Positions 8,423 through 15,511 of a stretch of DNA of 27,239 bases are shown in pieces. Made by a program: the position numbers and the translations under genes. Origin of the DNA: Bacillota bacterium (lineage in GTDB: Bacteria > Bacillota > Clostridia > Lachnospirales > Lachnospiraceae); NCBI GenBank assembly GCA_023415655.1, contig JAEZKD010000303.1, positions 1 through 27,239 on the forward strand, given 5' to 3'. Below the pieces are notes generated by a model, which was given only the letters and a program-made list of their open reading frames with translations, did not search any database and was not told the DNA's origin. The stretch's first letter is position 1. Each line of letters begins with the position of its first letter.

Positions 8423-9382
8423 CTATAACGTTAATGCGTATTCAAAATTCTCTCGTAATGTCTTAACCGATTGATCAAAGGCTTTCTTCTCCTCAGTAGT
8501 TAGATGAAGCTCTATAATCTCTTCTACCCCATCCTTTCCAAGGACTGCTGGAACTGAAACATATACCTCTTTATGTCCATATTCACCATGTAATCCTACC
8601 GAAATTGGTAAAACTCTTTTTTCATCGGATAAGATTGCTCTGGAAACCTCTGCAAGTGAAGCACCAATTCCAAATTCTGTAGAGCCTTTTCCTTCTAGTA
8701 TACTCCATCCTCCCAATCGTCCTAGATTAGATAATTCTGATAGATTCAAATCGCCATATTTCTCTGGCTTTTCTGCTATTAGTTCAAGTATTGGTTTTCC
8801 AGCAATAGTAACTGTAGACCATGGTACCATTTGACTTTCTCCATGTTCCCCTAGAGCATAAGCGTAAATGGATTTTTGATCGATTCCTACCCTCTCAGAG
8901 ATAACTCTCCTGAGTCTAGCAGAATCCAATGTAGTACTTGTCGAGATAATTCTTTCTGGTGGATATGGTAATTGATGTTGTATGTAATGAGCAATCACAT
9001 CGGCTGGATTTGAGATACTAATGATGATACCAGAAAACCCTGATTGTCTGATCTTTGGTATAATGTCCTTTACTACTTCAATCGTCTGTCCTAACGTATC
9101 CATACGTGTCTGACCACTTTCTATACTTGGTAAAGGTCCAGCTGCTATAATAATTAAATCTGCATCTGTCGCATCTTCATAATCACCTGCTCTCACTATC
9201 ACATGTCGTGGTAAATACACCGTAGCATCAAAAATATCCAATGCCTGTGCTTTCGCTTTTGCAACATCAATATCAATCAGTACAATTTCTTCCACAATTC
9301 CCTGAGAGGCTAGCGCATAACCAGCATGTGATCCAACATGACCAGCTCCGATGATAATCGCCTTCCTATTCTGACTTGACAT
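8423..9382 (-). CDS. L-lactate/2-hydroxyacid dehydrogenase, LDH/MDH superfamily
   Basis: NAD-dependent enzyme reducing a 2-oxo acid to an L-2-hydroxy acid. It has 319 residues. The Rossmann motif GAGHVG is at 12-17, and the acidic LIDID after the second strand favours NAD over NADP. R93 (GQTR), N125 (SNPADV), D153 and R156 (LDSARLR) and the catalytic H180 (GEHGESQ) are all present. The mobile loop before R93 appears two residues longer than in standard lactate dehydrogenase, a feature shared with L-2-hydroxyisocaproate dehydrogenase, so a bulkier 2-oxo acid is plausible. Start: ATG at 9382 with AGGAGGTGG. It lies 76 bases upstream of the MetQ-type gene with no clear terminator between them, so it may head that unit. 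Malate is less likely because no typical MDH substrate loop is seen. Confidence 0.85.
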   Translation of the reverse strand: MSSQNRKAIIIGAGHVGSHAGYALASQGIVEEIVLIDIDVAKAKAQALDIFDATVYLPRHVIVRAGDYEDATDADLIIIAAGPLPSIESGQTRMDTLGQTIEVVKDIIPKIRQSGFSGIIISISNPADVIAHYIQHQLPYPPERIISTSTTLDSARLRRVISERVGIDQKSIYAYALGEHGESQMVPWSTVTIAGKPILELIAEKPEKYGDLNLSELSNLGRLGGWSILEGKGSTEFGIGASLAEVSRAILSDEKRVLPISVGLHGEYGHKEVYVSVPAVLGKDGVEEIIELHLTTEEKKAFDQSVKTLRENFEYALTL

Positions 9383-9678
9383 TTCCTATCCACCTCCTAC
9401 TAATACAATTCCTCTCTCTTATTGTACTTCTTACTTTATTTCATTTGGTTCTTTTGAAAACTCTGTTGAAAATGATAGGTACATCATACAACAGTTCCTC
9501 CATTTATGAATAGTTCTTCTTTTTTATAGGTAGTTATAGTTTTTATCTATAGCCATAGATATATTAACCAATCGTTTTATAAAAAGAACTTAGAAGCAAT
9601 TCACGTTTTGCAAGTAGTAACCTTAAACTCTTTACGTATAAAAATATCTCATTCATTACCGTATATGTCGCAAAAAAA
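9383..9678. other. Upstream region of the dehydrogenase gene with a perfect inverted repeat
   Basis: About 300 non-coding bases between the dehydrogenase gene and the uxu terminator. It holds a perfect 7-bp inverted repeat TATCTAT (9544-9550) with ATAGATA (9555-9561) and a 4-base loop. No T-run follows. I found no confident promoter, though one for the dehydrogenase gene must lie here if it is transcribed on its own. Confidence 0.5.
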
Positions 9679-9722
9679 GAAAGCCATAATACAAGAGATG
9701 ACTCTTTTGCATTATAGCTTTC
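9672..9722 (-). terminator. Intrinsic terminator of uxuAB
   Basis: Minus-strand hairpin of about 19 bp with G-U pairs. The arms at 9679-9698 and about 9703-9722 are built around GAAAGC/GCTTTC, followed by seven T (A at 9672-9678 on the plus strand). It starts about 25 bases after the uxuB stop codon. Confidence 0.9.
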
Positions 9723-9747
9723 CTTTTATTTATTAAATTACAATGGA

Positions 9748-10596
9748 TTAAACTCCAGAATAAGCAGAGAAACCACCATCAACTGGGATTACAACACCTG
9801 TAACAAATCCAGCAGCGTCATTGTTTACAAGGTACATTAATGTTCCGTTTAATTCTTCTGCTTCACCAAAACGATTCATTGGTGTAGCTGCAAGAATCTT
9901 GTGTGTTCTTTCCGTTGGTGTACCATCTTCGTTGAATAATAACTTTTCATTCTGTTTTGTGCAGAAGAATCCTGGTGCAATTGCATTAACACGGATTCCC
10001 ACTTTGGAGAAGTGAACTGCTAACCACTGAGTGAAGTTATTGATTGCAGATTTTGCACCACTGTAAGCTACGATCTTTGTAAGTGGTGTAAATGCATTCA
10101 TAGAGGAGATGTTAACGATGCTACATCCTTTACGATCTACCATGTCTTTTGCAAAAATCTGAGTTGGTAATAAAGTACCGATGAAGTTTAAGTTAAATAC
10201 GAACTGAACGCCATCCTGATCTAAGTCAAAGAAGGAGATTGTATCTTCTTCAATATCACCAATGTTGAAATATTCTTTTGTTGTCTGTGCCTTTGGATTG
10301 TTACCACCAGCACCATTGATTAAGATATCGCATGGACCTAAGTCTGCTACTACTTGATCATGAACTTCTGTTAAACTAGCTTTGTCTAATACATTAGCTT
10401 TGTAAGCCTTAGCTACACCACCTTCAGCAACGATGCTGTCTGCTACTGCCTGTGCTGCATCTTGATTTAAATCAAGAACCGCTACCTTAGCACCTGCCTT
10501 TGCTAATGTCTTTGCGAACATACCGCAAAGAATACCGCCTGCTCCTGTTACTACTGCTACCTTTTGGTTTAAATCTGTACCGTATAATGCACTCAT
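9748..10596 (-). CDS. uxuB: D-mannonate oxidoreductase (fructuronate reductase), SDR family
   Basis: Short-chain dehydrogenase that, in the Firmicute form of the hexuronate pathway (YjmF-like), interconverts D-fructuronate and D-mannonate with NAD(P)H. It has 282 residues. The cofactor motif GAGGILCG is at 18-25 and INGAGG at ~93-98. The catalytic set is S164/S165, Y178 and K182 (YSGAK). The C-terminal GVVIPVDGGFSAYSGV is typical of sugar-acid SDRs. The function is inferred mainly from its position: it starts 13 bases after uxuA, with AGGAG in the gap, as one operon. It is unrelated in fold to the long-chain UxuB of E. coli. Other SDR substrates cannot be excluded from sequence alone. Confidence 0.85.
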   Translation of the reverse strand: MSALYGTDLNQKVAVVTGAGGILCGMFAKTLAKAGAKVAVLDLNQDAAQAVADSIVAEGGVAKAYKANVLDKASLTEVHDQVVADLGPCDILINGAGGNNPKAQTTKEYFNIGDIEEDTISFFDLDQDGVQFVFNLNFIGTLLPTQIFAKDMVDRKGCSIVNISSMNAFTPLTKIVAYSGAKSAINNFTQWLAVHFSKVGIRVNAIAPGFFCTKQNEKLLFNEDGTPTERTHKILAATPMNRFGEAEELNGTLMYLVNNDAAGFVTGVVIPVDGGFSAYSGV

Positions 10597-10609
10597 TTTT
10601 TATATACTC

Positions 10610-11653
10610 CTATTTACTATTCTTAACAATTGCTTCCCATAAACCGTTGATATAGGTTGCACCTAATGCTCTATCATATAAACCGTATCCTGCACGACCT
10701 GTTTCTCCCCAGATCATACGTCCATGATCAGGTCTGATGTATCCAGTGAATCCGTTGTCGTGAAGAGCCTTTAAGATTTCATACATATCTAAGGAACCAC
10801 AGCTAGATAAATGAGCTCTTTCTTCGAAGCCATTTTCTAATACTGCAACGTTTCTTAAATGTGCAAAGTGAATTCTTCCCATCGCTGCATATTTTGCTGC
10901 TAATCTAGCAACATCATTCTTTGCAGAGCATCCTAAGGAACCTGTACATAAAGTAATACCATTGTGTGGGTCATCAACTAATTTTAAGAACTTATCTAAG
11001 TTTTCTTCGCATGTAATGATACGTGGAAGACCAAAGATACTCCAACATGGATCATCTTCATGAATTGCCATGTTTACGTTACATTCAGCCGCTACTGGAA
11101 TGATTCTTTCTAAGAAGTATTTTAAGTTATCCCATAACTTTTCTTCGCTCATCGCACGATATTCGCCGATAACAGCCTTTAATTCTTCTCTTGTGTAGCT
11201 TGCATCCCAACCTGGAAGAGAAAGATCGCTCTCAATTGGATCTACTGCATCTACTTGTTCTTGATAATATACAAGAGAAGTAGAACCATCTTCTAACACA
11301 TGGTCAAGCTGAGTTCTTGTCCAGTCAAATACAGGCATGAAGTTATAGCATACGCATTTTACTCCAGCTTCTGCGACACGACGAATGTTTTCGCAGTAGT
11401 TTTCAATGTATTTATCTCTTGTATCTTTACCAAGCTTAATATCTTCATGAACAGGAATACTTTCGATGACATCAAATGCAAGGCCAGCTGCTTCTACCTG
11501 CTCTTTTAATTTTGCAATGCTTTCACGATGCCACACTTCACCTACTGGTACATCATATGTTGCAGTTACGATGGATTGCATCCCTGGAATTTGTCTAATA
11601 TTTTGTAAGGTTACTTTATCTTCTTCGCCATACCATCTAAATGATAATTTCAT
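10610..11653 (-). CDS. uxuA: Mannonate dehydratase
   Basis: Dehydrates D-mannonate to 2-keto-3-deoxy-D-gluconate in glucuronate breakdown, with a divalent metal in a TIM-barrel active site. It has 347 residues, slightly short for the family (about 350-395). Recognisable parts: MKLSFRWYG at the start, VCYNFMPVFDWTR (~101-113), the metal-site region IHEDDP (~197-202), GLPRI, CTGSLG (~236-241) and a C-terminal RPDHGR. Start: ATG at 11653 with AAAGGAG. First gene of the uxuAB operon, divergent from an AraC-type regulator. No glucuronate isomerase, transporter or KDG kinase gene is in the window, so the rest of the pathway must be elsewhere. Confidence 0.93.
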   Translation of the reverse strand: MKLSFRWYGEEDKVTLQNIRQIPGMQSIVTATYDVPVGEVWHRESIAKLKEQVEAAGLAFDVIESIPVHEDIKLGKDTRDKYIENYCENIRRVAEAGVKCVCYNFMPVFDWTRTQLDHVLEDGSTSLVYYQEQVDAVDPIESDLSLPGWDASYTREELKAVIGEYRAMSEEKLWDNLKYFLERIIPVAAECNVNMAIHEDDPCWSIFGLPRIITCEENLDKFLKLVDDPHNGITLCTGSLGCSAKNDVARLAAKYAAMGRIHFAHLRNVAVLENGFEERAHLSSCGSLDMYEILKALHDNGFTGYIRPDHGRMIWGETGRAGYGLYDRALGATYINGLWEAIVKNSK

Positions 11654-11722
11654 CGGTACTTCTCCTTTATTCTTTCATACTTTCAGTATACTTTCTTTTT
11701 GACAAATTCCCATTGAAATATT

Positions 11723-11733
11723 TGTTGTCAACA
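11723..11733. promoter_or_regulatory. Palindrome in the uxuA/araC-type divergent region
   Basis: TGTTG-T-CAACA, a perfect 5-1-5 inverted repeat. It overlaps the -35 element of the regulator's promoter and lies 70 bases upstream of the uxuA start. It is well placed to be an operator for both directions; the binding protein is not known. Confidence 0.4.
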
Positions 11734-11754
11734 TTGCAAAAGTTGCGGTATAAT
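11725..11754 (+). promoter_or_regulatory. Sigma-A-type promoter of the AraC-family regulator gene
   Basis: TTGTCA (11725-11730) and TATAAT (11749-11754) with an 18-base spacer. The start codon is 38 bases past the -10 box. Confidence 0.65.
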
Positions 11755-11791
11755 AAAAAAAACCCAAAGATAACTTAGAAAAGAGATCCCA

Positions 11792-12661
11792 ATGAAAAAA
11801 AAGTTACTAACCAAATTCCAGTCAAGACAACATATGCTTTCGGCTGATTATGAGATTTTTTATTACTCGGACTCAGTTCGTCCAAGAGTTTCTCCTCACC
11901 TTCACACCCACTATGAGTGTTATTTCTTTTTAGAAGGTGGTATTACTTATGAGATTGGTAATCGTAGGTATGACTTACAGCCAGGAGATTTTATGATGAT
12001 TCCACCACAAATCAAACATAAGCCACACATACAATTGCTTGATCTACCTTATAGAAGAATTGTTCTATGGTTTAGCAACGATTTTTTCCATAAGCTATGT
12101 CATTCCTCGAAGGATTTTTCTTATGCCTTTGATCATATCATTGCTTCACAAGAATATCATTTTCGACCAGACTTTCTAACTGCACGAGCAATCCAAGGGC
12201 AATTACTCGAGCTACTCGAAGAAATTCGTGGAATTCATCCCTTTCAAAAATTACATGGTGACATCAAAATCGCTGCTTTATTGGCTTCCTTGAATCGAAT
12301 CATCTACCAACTCAATCATCCAATGGCACAAACCCCTGATAATGCTCTATACTTAAGTATCTGTGAATACATCAATGGACACCTGAATGAAGACCTTTCC
12401 CTAGAATCTCTGGCCTCTGTATTCTTTCTGAACAAGTACCATATTTCACATATCTTTAAGGATCATATGGGTATTTCGCTCCATCAATACATTCTCAAAA
12501 AAAGAGTTCAAGCCGTAAAGAATGGGATTCTTGCTGGTGTTCCTTTGCAACAGCTTTCCTTAGAGGTTGGTTTTTCCGATTACAGTAGCTTATATCGAGC
12601 CTTCAAAAAAGAATTCGGAGTCTCACCACAGCAATACAAGGATCAGCAGTTCCCCCAGTGA
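11792..12661 (+). CDS. AraC-family transcriptional regulator
   Basis: DNA-binding regulator of 289 residues. The N-terminal cupin-like sensing domain (~30-85) shows HLHTHYECYFFLEGG and LQPGDFMMIPP. The C-terminal ~100 residues hold the two helix-turn-helix motifs of the family, with LSLESLASVFFLNKYHIS in the first and QLSLEVGFSDYSSLYRAFKK in the second, ending in the usual FGVSPQQYK. The start at 11792 has only a weak AGAGAT ribosome site. It is divergent from uxuAB, with a promoter-overlapping palindrome between them, so it probably controls hexuronate use and perhaps its own synthesis. The inducer is unknown but is likely a hexuronate or a pathway intermediate. Confidence 0.9.
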   Translation: MKKKLLTKFQSRQHMLSADYEIFYYSDSVRPRVSPHLHTHYECYFFLEGGITYEIGNRRYDLQPGDFMMIPPQIKHKPHIQLLDLPYRRIVLWFSNDFFHKLCHSSKDFSYAFDHIIASQEYHFRPDFLTARAIQGQLLELLEEIRGIHPFQKLHGDIKIAALLASLNRIIYQLNHPMAQTPDNALYLSICEYINGHLNEDLSLESLASVFFLNKYHISHIFKDHMGISLHQYILKKRVQAVKNGILAGVPLQQLSLEVGFSDYSSLYRAFKKEFGVSPQQYKDQQFPQ

Positions 12662-12678
12662 CGAGAGATAACGATTCA

Positions 12679-12709
12679 AGTATCAAAAGCATGTGATACT
12701 CGCTTTTTT
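12679..12709 (+). terminator. Probable terminator of the AraC-type regulator gene
   Basis: AGTATC (12679-12684) pairs with GATACT (12695-12700), followed by six T at 12704-12709. An overlapping alternative pairs AAAAGC with GCTTTT. It starts 18 bases after the stop codon. The stem is short and AT-rich, so efficiency is uncertain. Confidence 0.5.
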
Positions 12710-12725
12710 GGAGTGTGTAAAAAAA

Positions 12726-12781
12726 AGCTGTCGTGTTATTATATTGGTCCTGATCAGGACAAATATAATAATACGACAGCT
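12726..12781 (-). terminator. 56-base near-perfect palindrome, likely terminator of the rubrerythrin gene
   Basis: Two 28-base arms match at 26 of 28 positions with no spacer, and the centre is the perfect palindrome GTCCTGATCAGGAC. Read on the minus strand it is followed by T residues (A-run at 12719-12726 on the plus strand) and lies 19 bases beyond the rubrerythrin stop. It is much longer than a usual terminator stem. Confidence 0.75.
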
Positions 12782-12800
12782 CTCTATTTATAGAGAAATT

Positions 12801-13505
12801 TTAGTAATTCTCTTTACGTACTTCAAAATAGCTTTGTGAATGGAAGCATACTGGGCACACTTCTGGTGCTTGTTTACCCATTACTAAGTGACCGCAGTTA
12901 CGGCATTCCCACATAGTAATTTCGGATTTTGCGAAAACAGCCTGCATCTCAACATTGGAAAGAAGTTTACGATAACGTTCTTCATGTGATTTTTCAATCT
13001 TAGCAACTTCTCTAAACTGAGCAGCTAAATCTGCAAATCCCTCTGCTTCTGCATCTTTTGCAAAGTTTGCATACATATCAGTCCACTCATAGTTTTCACC
13101 TTCAGCTGCATGTAATAAATTTGCAGCGGTATCTCCTAATTCACCAAGGTGCTTAAACCATAATTTTGCATGTTCTTTTTCATTATTTGCCGTGCTAAGG
13201 AAAATGTCAGCAATCTGCTCATATCCCTCTTTCTTTGCAACAGATGCAAAGTATGTATACTTGTTACGAGCCTGTGACTCACCTGCGAATGCTGCTAATA
13301 AATTCTTCTCTGTTTTTGTGCCAGCAAAACGACTCTTTTTTTCTTCTTGTTTTGTAATTTCTGGCATTGCTGGTTTACTTTCTTCACTATCATCCTTTAT
13401 TTCTTCAAACATGGATGCTGGAACATTACAAACAGGACACATATAATCCTCTGGCAATTCTCCCTCGTAAATGAAACCACACACGGTACAAAGATATTTC
13501 TTCAT
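12801..13505 (-). CDS. rbr: Rubrerythrin with rubredoxin-like domains at both ends
   Basis: Cytoplasmic non-heme diiron peroxidase that reduces hydrogen peroxide in anaerobes. The 234 residues start with a rubredoxin-like site (C6, C9, C23, C26), followed by an acidic and Lys-rich linker (~36-62). A ferritin-like four-helix domain follows with the diiron ligands visible: E75 (FAGES), E109 and H112 (NNEKEH), the GE of AAEGENYE, and E171 and H174 (EKSHEERY). A second rubredoxin-like site ends the protein (C201, C204, C217, C220). Classical rubrerythrin has only the C-terminal site and 'reverse' rubrerythrin only the N-terminal one, so having both is notable. Start: ATG at 13505 with AAGGAGGG. 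It is monocistronic, with a consensus promoter and a PerR-like palindrome upstream. Confidence 0.95.
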   Translation of the reverse strand: MKKYLCTVCGFIYEGELPEDYMCPVCNVPASMFEEIKDDSEESKPAMPEITKQEEKKSRFAGTKTEKNLLAAFAGESQARNKYTYFASVAKKEGYEQIADIFLSTANNEKEHAKLWFKHLGELGDTAANLLHAAEGENYEWTDMYANFAKDAEAEGFADLAAQFREVAKIEKSHEERYRKLLSNVEMQAVFAKSEITMWECRNCGHLVMGKQAPEVCPVCFHSQSYFEVRKENY

Positions 13506-13542
13506 TAATTTCCCTCCTTATAATGGCACAATTACCTAATCT

Positions 13543-13557
13543 TAGTAATTATTACTA
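13543..13557. promoter_or_regulatory. PerR-like 7-1-7 operator upstream of rubrerythrin
   Basis: TAGTAAT-T-ATTACTA, a perfect 7-1-7 inverted repeat. The Bacillus PerR box has the same layout (TTATAAT-N-ATTATAA); each arm matches it at five of seven positions. It lies just downstream of the -10 box of the rubrerythrin promoter, where a bound repressor would block transcription. Confidence 0.55.
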
Positions 13558-13565
13558 TATTTTCT

Positions 13566-13593
13566 ATTATATAGTAAATTCAGTTTATGTCAA
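13566..13593 (-). promoter_or_regulatory. Consensus sigma-A promoter of rubrerythrin
   Basis: On the minus strand TTGACA (13588-13593) and TATAAT (13566-13571) with a 16-base spacer. Both hexamers are perfect. The remaining non-coding sequence to 13907 holds only the candidate terminator at 13742-13771 and a GTTGATCAAC palindrome near 13892. Confidence 0.85.
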
Positions 13594-13741
13594 GTAAAAT
13601 TTGTTGAAAATAGTTCAAAACTGGTAGTCAACCGTATGACTTTTGTTCAATTCTTTAACATTAACATCTATTTATTACCAATTACACCTGATTCGGTACT
13701 TCGTAATGAATAGCGTTCTCAAAAACTCATCCTCTTGTTTT

Positions 13742-13771
13742 AAAAAACCCACTCTTTCCCCATTTTATGGG
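13742..13771 (-). terminator. Possible terminator of the pxp operon
   Basis: On the minus strand CCCAT (13767-13771) can pair with GTGGG (13748-13752), followed directly by six T. An alternative short hairpin uses CCCAT with the internal ATGGG. It lies about 140 bases past the pxpA stop codon. The stem is weak, and no better candidate lies closer. Confidence 0.35.
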
Positions 13772-13907
13772 CAATTTATTAATAAGGAATTGGTAATCAT
13801 TACTATTTTCTTTTTTGTATATTCAATACATTCGAAACATGGTGTTCGTATTTATGATTGAATGTTGTTGTTTTCTTTCATCGACAGTAAGTGTTGATCA
13901 ACTACCC

Positions 13908-14684
13908 TCATCGGTTGGAAATTACCTCATTTAGCTTAACAAGAGCAATCCCTTCCTTCGTTAGTTCTAAGCGTAGTTTTGAAACTAATTCAATTGCCTT
14001 AGGATGATCCCCGTGAACACAAATCGATTCTGCACAAATTGGTATCTCTTTATCATCGATAGTGATTACTGTTTTATCTTTGATCATCTTCAATACCCGT
14101 TTCACAATTAGATGATCATCCTCAATTACTGCTCCAGGTTTTGAACGAGCAACCAAGCGCCCATCCGATTCGTATGCCCGATCTGCAAATACTTCATTTA
14201 CATAACGAAGCCCAACTTCCTTGGCTGCTTCTATCATTTCACTTTGATACATTCCAAGGAAAATGAGCTCCTTATTATATTCATAGATTCCTTCACAAAT
14301 AGCCATAGCAAGTTTTCTGTCGTTTGCAGCCATATTATACATTGCTCCATGTGGTTTGACATGACTCATCTTATGTTGATGAATGTTACAGAAGGCATCC
14401 AGTGCTCCAAGCTGATACTGAACGATTCGTTTCACTTGTGATGGTGGAATCTCCATATTACGTCTACCAAATCCAACTAAGTCTGGATATCCAGGGTGTG
14501 CCCCCACTTCGACAAAACTTTTCTTGGCAAGCTCAACGGTCTGATTCATAATAAAAGGATCTGAGGCGTGGAATCCACAAGCTACATTCGCTGAGGTTAT
14601 GTAAGGTATCACTTGCTCATCCATACCTATGATATACGCTCCAAAGCTCTCACCCAAATCACAATTTAAATTAACATAGTTCAT
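13908..14684 (-). CDS. pxpA: 5-oxoprolinase subunit A (LamB/YcsF family)
   Basis: Component of the bacterial ATP-dependent 5-oxoprolinase PxpABC, which opens 5-oxo-L-proline to L-glutamate. Of the 258 residues the following family motifs are intact: NLNCDLGES (D9, E12), NVACGFHASDP (H39, D42), GAHPGYPDLVGFGRR (~61-75), HVKPHGAMYN, EVFADRAYESDGRLV and CVHGDHP. A longer open frame reaches 14858 inside the upstream gene. The ATG at 14684 is chosen because of GAGGTGG at good spacing and because the protein family starts here. It is the last gene of the twelve-gene run, 56 bases after the DUF1445 gene. That gap contains an 8-bp inverted repeat. Confidence 0.95.
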   Translation of the reverse strand: MNYVNLNCDLGESFGAYIIGMDEQVIPYITSANVACGFHASDPFIMNQTVELAKKSFVEVGAHPGYPDLVGFGRRNMEIPPSQVKRIVQYQLGALDAFCNIHQHKMSHVKPHGAMYNMAANDRKLAMAICEGIYEYNKELIFLGMYQSEMIEAAKEVGLRYVNEVFADRAYESDGRLVARSKPGAVIEDDHLIVKRVLKMIKDKTVITIDDKEIPICAESICVHGDHPKAIELVSKLRLELTKEGIALVKLNEVISNR

Positions 14685-14711
14685 CCTTCTACCACCTCTC
14701 TCTCTTAATCC

Positions 14712-14751
14712 CCTTGATGGTGATCTATTTTTATCTCTTCTTACATCAAGG
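14712..14751 (-). repeat. Inverted repeat at the DUF1445/pxpA junction
   Basis: CCTTGATG (14712-14719) pairs perfectly with CATCAAGG (14744-14751) across 24 bases. One arm abuts the stop codon of the DUF1445 gene and the other lies 27 bases before the pxpA start. No T-run follows, so it is more likely an mRNA stability or processing structure than a terminator. Confidence 0.5.
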
Positions 14752-15511
14752 AACGATTCAATACATCCGTAATTAGCATATGGCCAGGTGCATGAGTGAT
14801 TGCAAACTCTGGCTTTGCTTTCATTATGGCTACTTGTGGAGTTACTCCACAAGGCCAAAACACTGGTACTTCGTCTTCCTGTATCGAAACAGCATCTCCA
14901 AAGTCTGGTTGATATAGATTCTGTATTCCAATCAGCATTGGATCTCCAATATGAATAGGGGCTCCATGTACCTTTGGCATACGAGCAGTTACCGTGACCG
15001 CTGCTACAACTTGACTTGGTTTAATTGGTCGCATGCTTACTACCATTGTTCCATGAAAGATTCCTGCAGCTTCACAAGGGATATTCGTAATGTACATAGG
15101 AACATTGCATTCCTCCTCTATATGACGAATTGGTATTTTTTCTTGGATTAATTCTTCTTCAAAAGAAAAGCTACATCCAATCAAAAAACTAACGAGATCC
15201 TCTCTCCAGTATTGCAACACTTGGGTTTCTTCACAAACCAACCTACCTTTTTCATAAATTCGATACTTTGGTAAGTCCATCGCTATGTTTCCACCGCTCG
15301 CAAACTTTGGAAATAACGTACTTCCAACATCACTTACCTCCAATAAGGGACAGGCTTTTGGATTTCTTTGACAAAACAAAAGGAAATCATAGGCATATTC
15401 TTTTGGAAGTACCACTAGATTCCCTTGCGCATACCCTGGACAGATTCCTGCCGTTGGTTTTGTAAACTCTCCATCCCGAACTCGTTTTCTCATCTCATAA
15501 GGCGTCATCAT
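14741..15511 (-). CDS. ycsI: DUF1445 protein (YcsI family; D-glutamate cyclase N-domain homologue)
   Basis: Family annotated as putative hydro-lyase. The same domain forms the N-terminal half of vertebrate mitochondrial D-glutamate cyclase (DGLUCY), which turns D-glutamate into 5-oxo-D-proline. The 256 residues are full length for the bacterial family. Conserved blocks: GICPGYAQGNLVVLPKEYA (~23-41), FCQRNPKACPLLEVSDVG (~46-63), WREDLVSFLIGCSFSFE, PIRHIEEECNVPMYITNI and FHGTMVVSMRPI. The start ATG at 15511 overlaps the pxpC stop (ATGA), indicating translational coupling. In B. subtilis ycsI also lies among the 5-oxoprolinase genes. The enzymatic role in bacteria is not settled; D-glutamate or 5-oxoproline chemistry is the best inference. 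Confidence 0.88.
   Translation of the reverse strand: MMTPYEMRKRVRDGEFTKPTAGICPGYAQGNLVVLPKEYAYDFLLFCQRNPKACPLLEVSDVGSTLFPKFASGGNIAMDLPKYRIYEKGRLVCEETQVLQYWREDLVSFLIGCSFSFEEELIQEKIPIRHIEEECNVPMYITNIPCEAAGIFHGTMVVSMRPIKPSQVVAAVTVTARMPKVHGAPIHIGDPMLIGIQNLYQPDFGDAVSIQEDEVPVFWPCGVTPQVAIMKAKPEFAITHAPGHMLITDVLNRSLM

Noticed and set aside
13643..13861. 72-codon plus-strand frame in the rubrerythrin/pxpA gap
   Set aside because: No ribosome binding site, low-complexity composition and no family resemblance. It also overlaps the candidate pxp terminator.
13908..14858. Longer version of PxpA starting at 14858
   Set aside because: The extra 58 residues overlap the DUF1445 gene and have no family match. 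The ATG at 14684 has a good ribosome site and begins exactly where the family begins.
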